From Saprospiraceae bacterium (GTDB lineage: Bacteria > Bacteroidota > Bacteroidia > Chitinophagales > Saprospiraceae): DNA of 34,609 nt. The stretch lies in NCBI GenBank assembly GCA_017995875.1, contig JAGOIB010000009.1, positions 1 to 34,609 of the forward strand. The letters run 5' to 3'. Shown here one piece after another: positions 7,772 through 16,577 of the stretch. Under the pieces are notes generated by a model. The model did no database searches and was not told where the DNA came from. It saw only the letters and a list, made by a program, of their open reading frames with translations. Within the stretch, counting starts at the first letter, position 1. Every line of letters starts with the position of its first letter. The position numbers were made by a program, and so were the translations under genes.

Positions 7772-10659
7772 TGAATAAACTCTTTGCGTTTCTTTTTTGC
7801 CTCATATGTGTTGCCCGGGGCCTGGCACAGGAACCAAGAATTATTCAACATGATATAGGTGAGGCAAATGCAAGCCTTCCCATTTATACACTGATCCAGG
7901 ATCATCAATGTATGATCTGGTTAGGTACTGCAAATGGCCTCGCTCAGTATGACGGAAATGCCTTACGGTCTGTGGCCCTGACGACATCAGATACTATTTT
8001 CGAGGTTACTTCTCTTTTTGAGGACAAGGATCAACGCATATGGATCGGTACCTCCTCCGGAAGTATTTTCTATCTGGATCCCTCCAGGAAGGTCCATCGA
8101 TTCGATATCGAAGAGAGTCATCCTGTCAAGTCCATAACAGCCATTGTACAGGATCCCCTTGGATGCATTTGGTTTTCAACCTATGGCGAAGGGGCTTATG
8201 TATACACCGGTACAAGGCTTTTTAATATCGATACGGATGATCATTTAAACAGCAAGGATATTTATACAATGATTTGCACACCCAATGGTGAAGTCTGGCT
8301 AGGGACCGATGATGGTATCAATATCTGCACTTTTGAACAGGAAAAGAAACATGTGAGGAGCCTTGGATTGAAGGATGGCTTGCCCGACCAGATCATTACC
8401 GCGCTTGAGTCAGATCACAATGGAAATGTCTGGATTGGGACGTTTGAATTTGGTGTAGTCTATTATGATGCTGCCACTAAAAAAATCACCCGGCCTTTCG
8501 AACAGATGGAAATGGATGCAATAACATCTTTTACCATTTTCGATGAAAAGGAGATATGGGTCGGTACGCAAAGTAGTGGCGTCTGGCGTTATGATGGAGA
8601 GCACAAGTTCCCTATGCGGATCGAAAACCTGCGAGCGTTTAAGCAAGGTCGGGTTACAGATCTGCTCTCTGACGTGGAGGGTAATATCTGGATTGTCATG
8701 GAAGAAGGAAGATTATTTTCCGCCTTCCGGCCTTTTGAAACCCTTGAAGTCAATATCCCCGACATTCAGTCTTTAATGTGTGATCACCAGGACAGATTGT
8801 GGATCGGGACAAAAAAAGGATTGTATCGAAGTGAACAACAACCAACATCTCCAACAAAGACTATTCGAATGGTTCCGGCAATTGATCTCAACATTAAAGA
8901 AATGGTGGAGGATCGGTTTCATAATCTATGGATTGGAACGTTGGACAAAGGGTTGTATATCTATGATCCATTAAAGGATAAAATAAAGCATATCGGCTCC
9001 ATCCGTAACAAGGAAGGCAGCACCATCATGTCAATGGCAGTGACAAAAAAGGAGATTTGGCTGGCAACACTTGAAGGCGTGGTCCGGTACCCGGCGGATA
9101 AGAATATCATGCTTGAGGACCAATACACATTTCAGTTAGTAGGGGATAATGTTCATTCCAAATTGCCATTCGTCAATCAGATTTTTATTGATGCAAAGGG
9201 CACACCATGGTTTGCGATGAATGGAAGTGGTGTCTATAGTCTGGAAAACAATACACTGGTTGAACACAAAGGAAGCGCTGGTCTTGAGATCAAAACGGTC
9301 TATGCGGTTTGTGAGGATAGCCGTCATCATTTATGGTTTAATACACCGGATCACGGGCTCATTGAATATGACGGTACGAACTATATGGCACTGGGACTCA
9401 AAGAAGGACTGGATAATATGAACATCGCTTCCATTATTATCACCAGGAAAGGTGATATGGTCATTACCCACAACCGTGGCATGGACCTGATGGAAACGGA
9501 TCGAAGACATTTCATGTATTATAATGATGAAATTGGAATCAAGGAAATCGATGCCGGATTTAATGCGGTAGCTCACGATTCCAAAGGACATGTCTATTCC
9601 TGTGCCCGAAACAGGATCATGAAATATTACTCCACACAGCATCCTTTAAGCATTGATCCCCGTACACAATTGACACGGGTCTCCGTTTTTGATAAAGTAA
9701 TAGATTTCGCAACCCAACACGATTTTCCTTATTCTCAGAATTATTTCACGTTCGATTATGTAGGATTGTGGTATATCTCTCCATCCTCTGTTAAATACAG
9801 TTATAAGCTCGAAAACTATGATCGCCAATGGAAAGAATCCAGGGATAACGTAGCCTCTTATTCAAACCTTTCTCCCGGAGAGTACACCTTTACCGTGATG
9901 GCATCCGAAAACAATTTTTTTCTCAATGAACCTACAGCTTCTTATACATTCACCATTGGGAAGCCATTCTGGAAGCATTATTGGTTTATTGCTCTCGTGG
10001 TGTCGCTTATGGCCGGTAGCTTGTATTGGCTGGTCAAATCGCGTGAGAAAAGATCAGAGCGACAGGCTGTACTCAAAAAGGATATGATAGAGTCCCAGCT
10101 CTCAGCGCTAAAAGCCCAGATCAATCCACACTTTTTATTCAACAGTTTTAATACACTGATAACGATCATTGATGAAAATGCGATGCATCCCGAAGTGGCG
10201 ATTGAATATGTGGAAAAGCTTTCTGATTTCTACAGGAGTATCCTGCAATACAGGGAGCAGGAATCCATCTCCCTGGAGGAAGAATGGGAATTGGTCCAGA
10301 ATTTTATTTACCTCCTCGAAAAGCGGTACGGCACCAATCTTAGACTCCATATGGATGTGCCTCCTAAAAACGCCTATATACTTCCGCTGACCTTACAGAT
10401 GTTAGTGGAGAATGCGGTTAAGCATAACGTCATTTCTGAAAAGTATCCTTTGGATTTATTTATCACCGTTGAAGGAGAGGACTATGTGGTCGTGAAAAAT
10501 AATTTGCAGACTAAATCAAAAGCCGAGCCTTCGACCCAATTTGGGTTGCAAAGCATCATCAAGCGATATCAATTGCTAAGTGAGCAAAAAGTCCTTGTGG
10601 AATCAAATAGTGATTTTTTTAAAGTTTCTATTCCAATCATTAAAAAATCAGATGCATGA
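7768..10659 (+). CDS. Propeller-type LytS-family sensor histidine kinase
   Basis: A 963-residue transmembrane sensor kinase. A signal peptide spans residues 1-20 (ends GLAQ). Residues about 30-640 carry about fourteen Reg_prop repeats, recognisable as W[LIV]GT-type strands (MIWLGTANGL, RIWIGTSSGS, EVWLGTDDGI, NVWIGTFEFG, RLWIGTKKGL, NLWIGTLDKG and more degenerate copies), consistent with two seven-bladed propellers. A Y_Y_Y domain follows (YSYKLENYDRQW, SPGEYTFTVMASEN), then one membrane helix near residues 736-757. The cytoplasmic part is a His_kinase (PF06580) domain with the phosphoacceptor His788 in QINPHFLFNSFNT and an ATP-binding N box LQMLVENAVKHN near residue 877. The next gene, a LytTR regulator, overlaps its stop by four bases. 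The ligand is unknown. In gut Bacteroides such periplasmic propellers sense glycans, but nothing here points to polysaccharide use. Confidence 0.93.
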   Translation: MMNKLFAFLFCLICVARGLAQEPRIIQHDIGEANASLPIYTLIQDHQCMIWLGTANGLAQYDGNALRSVALTTSDTIFEVTSLFEDKDQRIWIGTSSGSIFYLDPSRKVHRFDIEESHPVKSITAIVQDPLGCIWFSTYGEGAYVYTGTRLFNIDTDDHLNSKDIYTMICTPNGEVWLGTDDGINICTFEQEKKHVRSLGLKDGLPDQIITALESDHNGNVWIGTFEFGVVYYDAATKKITRPFEQMEMDAITSFTIFDEKEIWVGTQSSGVWRYDGEHKFPMRIENLRAFKQGRVTDLLSDVEGNIWIVMEEGRLFSAFRPFETLEVNIPDIQSLMCDHQDRLWIGTKKGLYRSEQQPTSPTKTIRMVPAIDLNIKEMVEDRFHNLWIGTLDKGLYIYDPLKDKIKHIGSIRNKEGSTIMSMAVTKKEIWLATLEGVVRYPADKNIMLEDQYTFQLVGDNVHSKLPFVNQIFIDAKGTPWFAMNGSGVYSLENNTLVEHKGSAGLEIKTVYAVCEDSRHHLWFNTPDHGLIEYDGTNYMALGLKEGLDNMNIASIIITRKGDMVITHNRGMDLMETDRRHFMYYNDEIGIKEIDAGFNAVAHDSKGHVYSCARNRIMKYYSTQHPLSIDPRTQLTRVSVFDKVIDFATQHDFPYSQNYFTFDYVGLWYISPSSVKYSYKLENYDRQWKESRDNVASYSNLSPGEYTFTVMASENNFFLNEPTASYTFTIGKPFWKHYWFIALVVSLMAGSLYWLVKSREKRSERQAVLKKDMIESQLSALKAQINPHFLFNSFNTLITIIDENAMHPEVAIEYVEKLSDFYRSILQYREQESISLEEEWELVQNFIYLLEKRYGTNLRLHMDVPPKNAYILPLTLQMLVENAVKHNVISEKYPLDLFITVEGEDYVVVKNNLQTKSKAEPSTQFGLQSIIKRYQLLSEQKVLVESNSDFFKVSIPIIKKSDA

Positions 10660-11414
10660 AAATTTTACTAATCGAAGACGAACCGGCAGCAGTTCGCAGG
10701 CTTCAGAAATTACTTGTGGAGATTGATCCTCACAATGAAGTGATCGGAGCCCTCAGCAGCATCGAATCTGCGGTTGAATGGTTGATGAGCCATCCCGCTC
10801 CTGAAGTCATCCTCATGGATATTCACCTGGCGGATGGATCCAGTTTTGACATCTTTGACAAAGTCAGTGTGACAGCTCCCGTGATATTTGCCACAGCCTT
10901 TGATGAGTACGCTTTGAAAGCTTTCAAGGTAAATGCTATTGACTATCTGCTGAAGCCGATTAAGAAAGTTGATCTGGAACAAGCTCTCCTCCGGATCTCC
11001 AAAGGAGTAGCGAAGGACAACCTTGGTGATGAGTTTATTCAAAAACTGGCGAATGCAGGATTGGTCAAAAAGAACAAACGTATCCTCGTCAAGATGGGGC
11101 AGGCCATCAAACTTATCGAGCTTGAAAATGTAGCCTATTTTTATTCCAGGGATAAAATCAGTTTTGCAGTACTGCCGGGTAATAAGCGTTATCCACTCGA
11201 TCAAAGCCTTGACCAACTCGAGCAAATGGTCGATCCGCTACATTTTTTCAGGATCAACAGGCAGTTTATGGTCAAGATGGAAGCGATCGATGAAATGATT
11301 GCATACTCCAAATCAAGAGTGAAGCTCAAGCTTAATCCTCCTACAGAAGAGGATGCTATTGTCAGCAAGGAACGCTCACCGGAATTTAAAAAGTGGCTTT
11401 TAGGAAATGAATGA
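10656..11414 (+). CDS. LytTR-family response regulator
   Basis: A 252-residue LytR/AlgR-type regulator. Residues 1-120 form a receiver domain: acidic IEDE at 7-9, phosphoacceptor Asp55 in ILMDIHLADG, Thr80 in FATAFDEYALKAF and Lys100 in YLLKPI. Residues about 140-250 form a LytTR DNA-binding domain (RILVKMGQAIKLIELENV, DPLHFFRINRQFMV). LytTR regulators bind direct repeats as dimers, but the target here cannot be read from the sequence. The gene overlaps the kinase gene by four bases (ATGA), so the pair is cognate and co-translated. A strong hairpin begins 18 bp after its stop and ends the transcript. Confidence 0.94.
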   Translation: MKILLIEDEPAAVRRLQKLLVEIDPHNEVIGALSSIESAVEWLMSHPAPEVILMDIHLADGSSFDIFDKVSVTAPVIFATAFDEYALKAFKVNAIDYLLKPIKKVDLEQALLRISKGVAKDNLGDEFIQKLANAGLVKKNKRILVKMGQAIKLIELENVAYFYSRDKISFAVLPGNKRYPLDQSLDQLEQMVDPLHFFRINRQFMVKMEAIDEMIAYSKSRVKLKLNPPTEEDAIVSKERSPEFKKWLLGNE

Positions 11415-11431
11415 TGCAGCCGCATGCGAAT

Positions 11432-11479
11432 AAAAAATAACCCCAAATCATTTTAATATGATTTGGGGTTATTTTTTTT
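11432..11479. terminator. Bidirectional intrinsic terminator, perfect 20-bp arms
   Basis: The arms at 11432-11451 and 11458-11477 are exact reverse complements around the 6-nt loop TTTAAT. The core is TAACCCCAAATCAT. The A-rich outer arm on one side and T-rich arm on the other give a U-tract on transcripts from either strand. It lies between the convergent response-regulator and beta-helix genes. Confidence 0.93.
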
Positions 11480-11497
11480 ACAAAAATGTATTACAAC

Positions 11498-13111
11498 TTA
11501 TTGAACTGAAATTTTCTTCACACCATTCTTTCCATCATGATAGAAGCAGACCAGGTAAGTTCCTGCAGGCAGGCCTTCTACAGTAAAGGTGTAATGATCC
11601 TGACCTTTGCCGAGTTTTTTACCAATCAATACTCTTCCCTGTAAATCCATGAGCTGAAACTGTGCCGCTGTTGTTATTTCTTCAAATGATATTGTTGCCT
11701 CTGTGGTCACCGGACTTGGATAAACACTCCATGCGGATTCAGCAAGGTATTGATCAGTACTTGTAATGTTTGGCTGGAATTCATACGGTCCGATATCCAC
11801 GATCCCATTCTGGCCATTGGAAGCATTGACAAATCTCCGATTATTGTCTGCATCCTTGTTAACGAAAAGTGGAACATCACTATTTCTTCCGGCGTCAAAC
11901 GCAGGTGAACCTTCTTGTAAATGGAGGTCGCCTAAAACGTGTGCTGTATCAAGTAGTGGCGGTTGATTTACATACATTGGGTCAATGCCAATGACACCTT
12001 CACCAGGAAAACCAAATGGTATGATACTGAATGCAGCATCTACAGTAGCTCCATTGGTGGTAGGTGCCTGAGAGCCGCCATTGCCCCAAAGGATACTGTT
12101 TCGTACAGTTATAGTGGATGATTGCATACCAAAATCAACGACCCGGATAGTTCCACCTGTATTTCCTGAGAAGGCACTGTTGATCACTTCTACTTTTAGT
12201 ATTCCGGTCCCGGACGCTATGCCTGCCATCGCAGCAGAGGTAGGAGAGTGGTTTCCGGTCACGATGCAATTGATAAGTTTTGGATTACTGGCAGAACTAT
12301 GTGCGATAAATTGAAGAGCTCCGCCTCCGGCAGTAGGACCAGAATTACCAAGAAAACGGCAGCCAACCATTACCGGATTTGTTTCGCCCTCTGTATCTGT
12401 ATAAAAGGATACACCACCTCCACCACTGGCGAGATTGGAAATGAAGGAACAATATAATAAAGTAGGAGAGGCATGACCTCCATTCTCCGCCTGACTGGCC
12501 ATTCCACCCCCGGATTCAGCAGATCGATTGTCTCGAATAATGCAATTGGCAATTGTTGGACTTGAAAGCCCTGCTTTCGCATCATTGAAGATACCTGCAC
12601 CAAGAGCTTCGTAACCTGCACCACCGACTCCATTCCCATTTTCAATAGTGAACCCATCGATCCATGTCAGATCTGATACATGATCCAGATAGAGGACATG
12701 AAAGCTATTGTCAGCAGCATCATCGACTGTTCCAACATCACCGGACAATATAGTAGGATATAGATTCAGATCACGTCCGACTAATCCACCTTCAGTTCCT
12801 GCTTCACCTGAGAAACCACCAAAGAGATGCAAAATCTTATTGAGGTAGAAAGTGCTGTTTCTCAGAGAATCACCCAGATGGCGATACGTTGGCAGATATA
12901 TACCAGTCGCCACAAAAATCGAATCACCTGGTGTGGCAGCATCGATCGCAACCTGGAGGTTCGTATAAGCATTCACCCATGAACTCCCATCACCGGAACC
13001 TGCCGCAGATGGATGGACATAGTGAATCTGAGCTTGGGTTGCCATTGCCGACAATAGGATAAAAATGACTTGAATGAACTGCTTTGACATAAAAGAGTAG
13101 ATAAATTTCAT
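11498..13111 (-). CDS. Secreted right-handed beta-helix protein with T9SS sorting domain
   Basis: A 537-residue secreted protein. A signal peptide ends at ATQAQ, near residue 28; the ATG at codon 8 (MSKQFIQV) is an alternative start. The mature N-terminus (IHYVHPSAAGSGDGSSW, NLQVAIDAATPGDSIFVATG) is the standard opening of choice-of-anchor-Q, pectate-lyase-like beta-helix proteins. The middle has repeated helix rungs such as NCIIRDNRSAESGGGM, CSFISNLASGGGGVSF, CRFLGNSGPTAGGGAL and NSILWGNGGS. Residues about 465-537 form a T9SS C-terminal domain (VYPSPVTTEATISF, LPAGTYLVCFYHDG, VKKISVQ). No catalytic lyase residues are evident; a structural, adhesive or glycan-binding surface role is possible. 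It stands alone, with a strong terminator 18 bp past its stop. Confidence 0.88.
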   Translation of the reverse strand: MKFIYSFMSKQFIQVIFILLSAMATQAQIHYVHPSAAGSGDGSSWVNAYTNLQVAIDAATPGDSIFVATGIYLPTYRHLGDSLRNSTFYLNKILHLFGGFSGEAGTEGGLVGRDLNLYPTILSGDVGTVDDAADNSFHVLYLDHVSDLTWIDGFTIENGNGVGGAGYEALGAGIFNDAKAGLSSPTIANCIIRDNRSAESGGGMASQAENGGHASPTLLYCSFISNLASGGGGVSFYTDTEGETNPVMVGCRFLGNSGPTAGGGALQFIAHSSASNPKLINCIVTGNHSPTSAAMAGIASGTGILKVEVINSAFSGNTGGTIRVVDFGMQSSTITVRNSILWGNGGSQAPTTNGATVDAAFSIIPFGFPGEGVIGIDPMYVNQPPLLDTAHVLGDLHLQEGSPAFDAGRNSDVPLFVNKDADNNRRFVNASNGQNGIVDIGPYEFQPNITSTDQYLAESAWSVYPSPVTTEATISFEEITTAAQFQLMDLQGRVLIGKKLGKGQDHYTFTVEGLPAGTYLVCFYHDGKNGVKKISVQ

Positions 13112-13306
13112 AATTGGGAATTTTAGCTAAATGAATGCCTCAAAAGTATTGGTCGCACCTATAGCCCACAATCCCTCAATTTGGGGATATTTGAAAAAAG
13201 CCATAAAGGAAAGGCAGATATGGATTCATTTGAAGGTCAATACATAAAATTGAAATTGCCATCTTGAAAATCAAATGTCACCGGATTAGAATTCTCTAAG
13301 GAATTA

Positions 13307-13335
13307 TTGTGAGTCGTAGCCTATACATAGTTTTG
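13307..13335 (+). promoter_or_regulatory. Bacteroidota-type promoter (TTG / 18 bp / TAGTTTTG)
   Basis: A TTG -33 box at 13307-13309, an 18-bp spacer and a -7 box TAGTTTTG at 13328-13335 fit the Bacteroidota sigma-factor consensus TTG-n(17-20)-TAnnTTTG. The predicted start site leaves a leader of about 40 nt before ATG 13383. This is the clearest two-box promoter match I found in the window. Confidence 0.6.
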
Positions 13336-13382
13336 TGTCTGGATAAATATCCGAAATCACACCACTTTTAAATCCAATTTAC

Positions 13383-14336
13383 ATGACCACAACATTTCGT
13401 ATTTGTGCTTTTCTCTTTCTTACCGTCGTTCTCCTCCCTTCGGTAAAGGCGCAGTCTCCTACGGATGCCATTATGATGGAAAAAAGCCAGCTCTGCCTAG
13501 CAGCGCTGTATACCCAGGACACCTGGGATGAGTATTGGGAGGGCACACTCAAACGAAGCAACGGTAATATTGGCACACTTACACGCCAATCTGTTACACC
13601 TATGATTGCATTCGGAATTACGGATCGTTTCAATATCCTGGCTGCATTACCCTGGATGGCTACTGAGCCTAGTGGAGGCCAACTGAAAGGAATATCCGGC
13701 CTTCAGGACTTTAGTCTTTGGTTGAAAGCAACTGCTTTGCAGATGACCTTAGGCCCTGGTGATTTATCTATTCATGCTCTTATTGGCGGTTCTATTCCGG
13801 TTTCTGATTACAATCCGGATTATGGACCGCTCAGCCTTGGTCTTGGTGCTCCGGAGTTTTCAGTCAGGGCAACTCCCCAATATTTATTAGATATGGGTCT
13901 CTATATCAGGGGCACAGCAGCATATCATGTCCGTGGTACGGCTACGATTGAAAGAGATTACTATTACACCACGCATGGAGTCTATTCGGATAAAGTAGAC
14001 ATGCCTGATGCAATGACCTATGGTGTTACGCTGGGAAGCTGGTTTTTCAATAATTCACTTCAGCTTGAAGCTACCTGGGATGGACTCAATACACTGGATG
14101 GATTCGATATCCGACGCCAGGATGCAGGCTTTCCTTCCAATGAGATGGACTTTACCCGCGCAGGTGTTTTCGCACACTATTATTTCAATTTTATTCCAGG
14201 GTTTGGCATTATTGGTCAATTCAATCAAGTGCTGACAGGCCGCAACGTTGGACAGTCAACAGCCTGGACGGTTGGCTTAAACTACATATTCGATCTCTCC
14301 GGTAAAAAAGGAGAATTGCCTGTGCCAACAAATTGA
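13383..14336 (+). CDS. Putative outer-membrane channel-like beta-barrel protein
   Basis: A 317-residue protein with a signal peptide (residues 1 to about 23, ending SVKAQ), then alternating short hydrophobic and aromatic strands separated by polar turns, as in outer-membrane barrels (for example PMIAFGITDRFNILAALPWM, FSLWLKATALQM, GVFAHYYFNFIPGFGIIGQF, WTVGLNYIF). It resembles the loosely defined phenol-degradation MetA/transporter-like outer-membrane families, but I cannot name a specific one. Forty-two bp separate it from the PAP2/haloperoxidase-like gene, and one promoter and one terminator flank the pair, so the two are likely co-transcribed. A role in passing substrate or product of the enzyme is possible but unproven. 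Confidence 0.75.
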   Translation: MTTTFRICAFLFLTVVLLPSVKAQSPTDAIMMEKSQLCLAALYTQDTWDEYWEGTLKRSNGNIGTLTRQSVTPMIAFGITDRFNILAALPWMATEPSGGQLKGISGLQDFSLWLKATALQMTLGPGDLSIHALIGGSIPVSDYNPDYGPLSLGLGAPEFSVRATPQYLLDMGLYIRGTAAYHVRGTATIERDYYYTTHGVYSDKVDMPDAMTYGVTLGSWFFNNSLQLEATWDGLNTLDGFDIRRQDAGFPSNEMDFTRAGVFAHYYFNFIPGFGIIGQFNQVLTGRNVGQSTAWTVGLNYIFDLSGKKGELPVPTN

Positions 14337-14378
14337 TTTGAACACTGTCCGTTTTTATCACATTACAATACCACTTTC

Positions 14379-15926
14379 ATGAAAAAAATATTTGTTCTTC
14401 CTGTTATAGTTTCAATTCTTGCGGTGACTGTCTTTTTTCAGTCCTGCGACGAAGATTTGCCAACCAACTTTGGTTTTGACCCATATGAATTTGCTTCACT
14501 CGATGAGAACGGAGGCACCTGGGTTCCAATATTACTAACCAGTTCGTCACAGATTCCGATCCCGGCACCTAACGCTGTTGGATCTCCCGAATACACTGCT
14601 GAAATAGCTGCACTTAAAGTAGTCTCTGCCGATCTGACTGCCGACCAGCAAGCAGCTATAGATTACTGGGGTGGTGATGGTTTGATTCGATGGAATGAAA
14701 TCGCACGCGAACTTGCTGCTAAATATAATCTGGCACCGGCTCCAAACCCTGATGGTTCATATCCTGCACCTGATCCTGCTAATCCTTCAAATTATCCATT
14801 GTTCCCATTTGCGCATCCGCCATATTCTTGTCGCGCGCTCGCTTATTGGGCTACGGCGCAATATGATGCGCTGATATCTACATGGCATTATAAATATCAA
14901 TACAACCGGACTGCGGCATTCAATATAGATGGAACTATTACGACCCATCTTCCAACGAATGACCTGCCAGGATATCCTTCAGAAGGAGCAGTTATCGCTG
15001 CTGTTTCAAAGGATGTATTGACAGCATTATTTCCACTGGAGAAAGACTTTATTGCAGCCAAGGCAGCAGAACATCAAAGCAGTCTGATGTGGGCTGGATT
15101 GAGTGTGACAAGTGATATTACTTCAGGTGATTCTCTTGGAAGAGCGGTAGGCAAAGTATTCCGCATGCGCGCAGCTAGTGACGGTATGAAGTTTGCCCAA
15201 ACCCCAAAAGCTGTTTCAGATTCCATTCGCGATGCAGCAGAGGCTCGTTGGGGATGGCATTGGGTCAATCAGGAGACTCCACCAAGACCGGTTGGGATAA
15301 CCCCTTTGTTCAGCAAAGTCAAATTATGGTGTGTACCAAATGTTGAAGCTGTGCGACCAGCAGGGCCCCCGGCTCCCGGATCTGCAGAATTCCAGACGGC
15401 AGCCAATGAGCTCAATGATGTTTTGGATAACCTTACAAATGATCAGCGTAAGATTGCCAATTTCTGGTCGGATGGTTTAGGCACGTATACACCTCCGGGA
15501 CATTGGAACAGATTTGCATGCGAGTCGATTGTTAAAAACAAATACAACCCTTTAAGAGCAGCACGTGCTTTGGCTTATCTCAATATGGCGGAAGAAGATG
15601 CAGGCATCGCATGCTGGGATGCGAAATATTATTTTCATTACCCACGTCCGGTTCAGACCATGCCCGGATTTAAAACAATCCTCGGCACCCCAAATTTCCC
15701 AAGCTATACCTCAGGACATTCGATGTTTTCAGCAGCTGCAGCAGCAGTACTTTCCCATATTTTCCCGGAAGATGCGGCCACTTTTGAAAGCTATTCACAG
15801 GAAGCAGCACTTTCAAGATTATATGGAGGTATACACTATAGATTTGATATTGAAGATGGCAATACAAGCGGCAAGGCTGTTGCCCAATACGTGATCAATA
15901 GGTTAGTTGTTGATGGAGGCGAATAA
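14379..15926 (+). CDS. Vanadium-haloperoxidase-like PAP2 lipoprotein (copy 1)
   Basis: A 515-residue SpII lipoprotein (lipobox FQSC, Cys23) of the PAP2/vanadium-dependent haloperoxidase superfamily, which oxidises halides with peroxide or hydrolyses phosphoesters at one shared oxyanion site. The full site is visible: Lys416 and Arg423 (KYYFHYPRP), Ser445-Gly-His447 (SYTSGHS), Arg480 and His486 (SRLYGGIHYRFD). K-x6-R and R-x5-H spacings equal those in characterised haloperoxidases. The Pro of the usual PSGH is Thr here. The helical N-terminal half carries a pre-repeat of DQQAAIDYWGG that recurs as NDQRKIANFWSDG, so the protein may contain two related halves. Activity (haloperoxidase or phosphatase) cannot be decided. 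It belongs to a different subgroup from the copies at 21.5 and 26.5 kb: the SGH-to-Arg distance is 33 residues, against 53 in both others. Confidence 0.88.
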   Translation: MKKIFVLPVIVSILAVTVFFQSCDEDLPTNFGFDPYEFASLDENGGTWVPILLTSSSQIPIPAPNAVGSPEYTAEIAALKVVSADLTADQQAAIDYWGGDGLIRWNEIARELAAKYNLAPAPNPDGSYPAPDPANPSNYPLFPFAHPPYSCRALAYWATAQYDALISTWHYKYQYNRTAAFNIDGTITTHLPTNDLPGYPSEGAVIAAVSKDVLTALFPLEKDFIAAKAAEHQSSLMWAGLSVTSDITSGDSLGRAVGKVFRMRAASDGMKFAQTPKAVSDSIRDAAEARWGWHWVNQETPPRPVGITPLFSKVKLWCVPNVEAVRPAGPPAPGSAEFQTAANELNDVLDNLTNDQRKIANFWSDGLGTYTPPGHWNRFACESIVKNKYNPLRAARALAYLNMAEEDAGIACWDAKYYFHYPRPVQTMPGFKTILGTPNFPSYTSGHSMFSAAAAAVLSHIFPEDAATFESYSQEAALSRLYGGIHYRFDIEDGNTSGKAVAQYVINRLVVDGGE

Positions 15927-15953
15927 AATCGTTAAATTATAAAGTTGTCAATG

Positions 15954-15984
15954 GGGTGCGAATCAGAAATTCGCACCCTTTTTT
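15954..15984 (+). terminator. Intrinsic terminator after the haloperoxidase-like gene
   Basis: The arms GGGTGCGAAT (15954-15963) and ATTCGCACCC (15969-15978) are perfectly complementary around the 5-nt loop CAGAA, followed by six T. It lies 27 bp after the stop of copy 1. Confidence 0.93.
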
Positions 15985-15992
15985 ATTTCATT

Positions 15993-16478
15993 TCACTTTC
16001 TGAAAAAACGGAATTGGATTCCGTCACCATTTAAATCCGTTGCAGCTACATCGAGCGTATCACCCGGAGATGAAATAAATTGATCATCCTTATCGACGGG
16101 CTTGAATTCGTATACAATCCGCTGGGGAAAATCATGTTCCGGATTTTCAAAAGTAAATTGATGCGTACCAGATGCTACCAGTTTGAATGGAACAGGTTGC
16201 TGGTTATTTTGATCAGGAACTGTAGGAGTGTACCAAATTCCATTTTGATCACTATACAATGTAATAGACTCCAGATGAGTTGTATCACCTTGCATGACCT
16301 TTAGTCCTTTCCCCGACAAAACATTAGAGCCTTTACTTTCCCAGGACTCAAGCCGGTAACTGCCATTGGGTTTTGGCATTTCCCAGATTCCATTCAACCA
16401 ATGGAATGCGCTGAAATCTGTTGAAAACACGGAACACATCAACATCATGCTTATGGCCAGGGAAGTAATAGAATTCAT
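15993..16478 (-). CDS. DUF6265 family secreted protein
   Basis: A 161-residue protein with a signal peptide (MNSITSLAISMMLMCS start) and a DUF6265 core: FHWLNGIWEMPKPNGSYRLESW, an internal GIWYTPTVPDQNN segment, and the family hallmark FENPEHDFPQRIVYEF. The frame is open back to 16553, but the extra 25 residues are polar and Asn/Lys-rich, not signal-like, so I start at 16478. DUF6265 has a lipocalin-like predicted beta fold with no established reaction. It follows the beta-lactamase-fold gene by 99 bp on the same strand and may share its transcript. It converges on the haloperoxidase-like gene across a terminator. Confidence 0.82.
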   Translation of the reverse strand: MNSITSLAISMMLMCSVFSTDFSAFHWLNGIWEMPKPNGSYRLESWESKGSNVLSGKGLKVMQGDTTHLESITLYSDQNGIWYTPTVPDQNNQQPVPFKLVASGTHQFTFENPEHDFPQRIVYEFKPVDKDDQFISSPGDTLDVAATDLNGDGIQFRFFRK

Positions 16479-16577
16479 CTGCAATGATTTTATGATAGGA
16501 AAATTATAAAATCCATTTGAGCTATTTTTCTTCAATATGATTTCCTCATTCACTTTTTACAGGAAGATCCTTTGACA

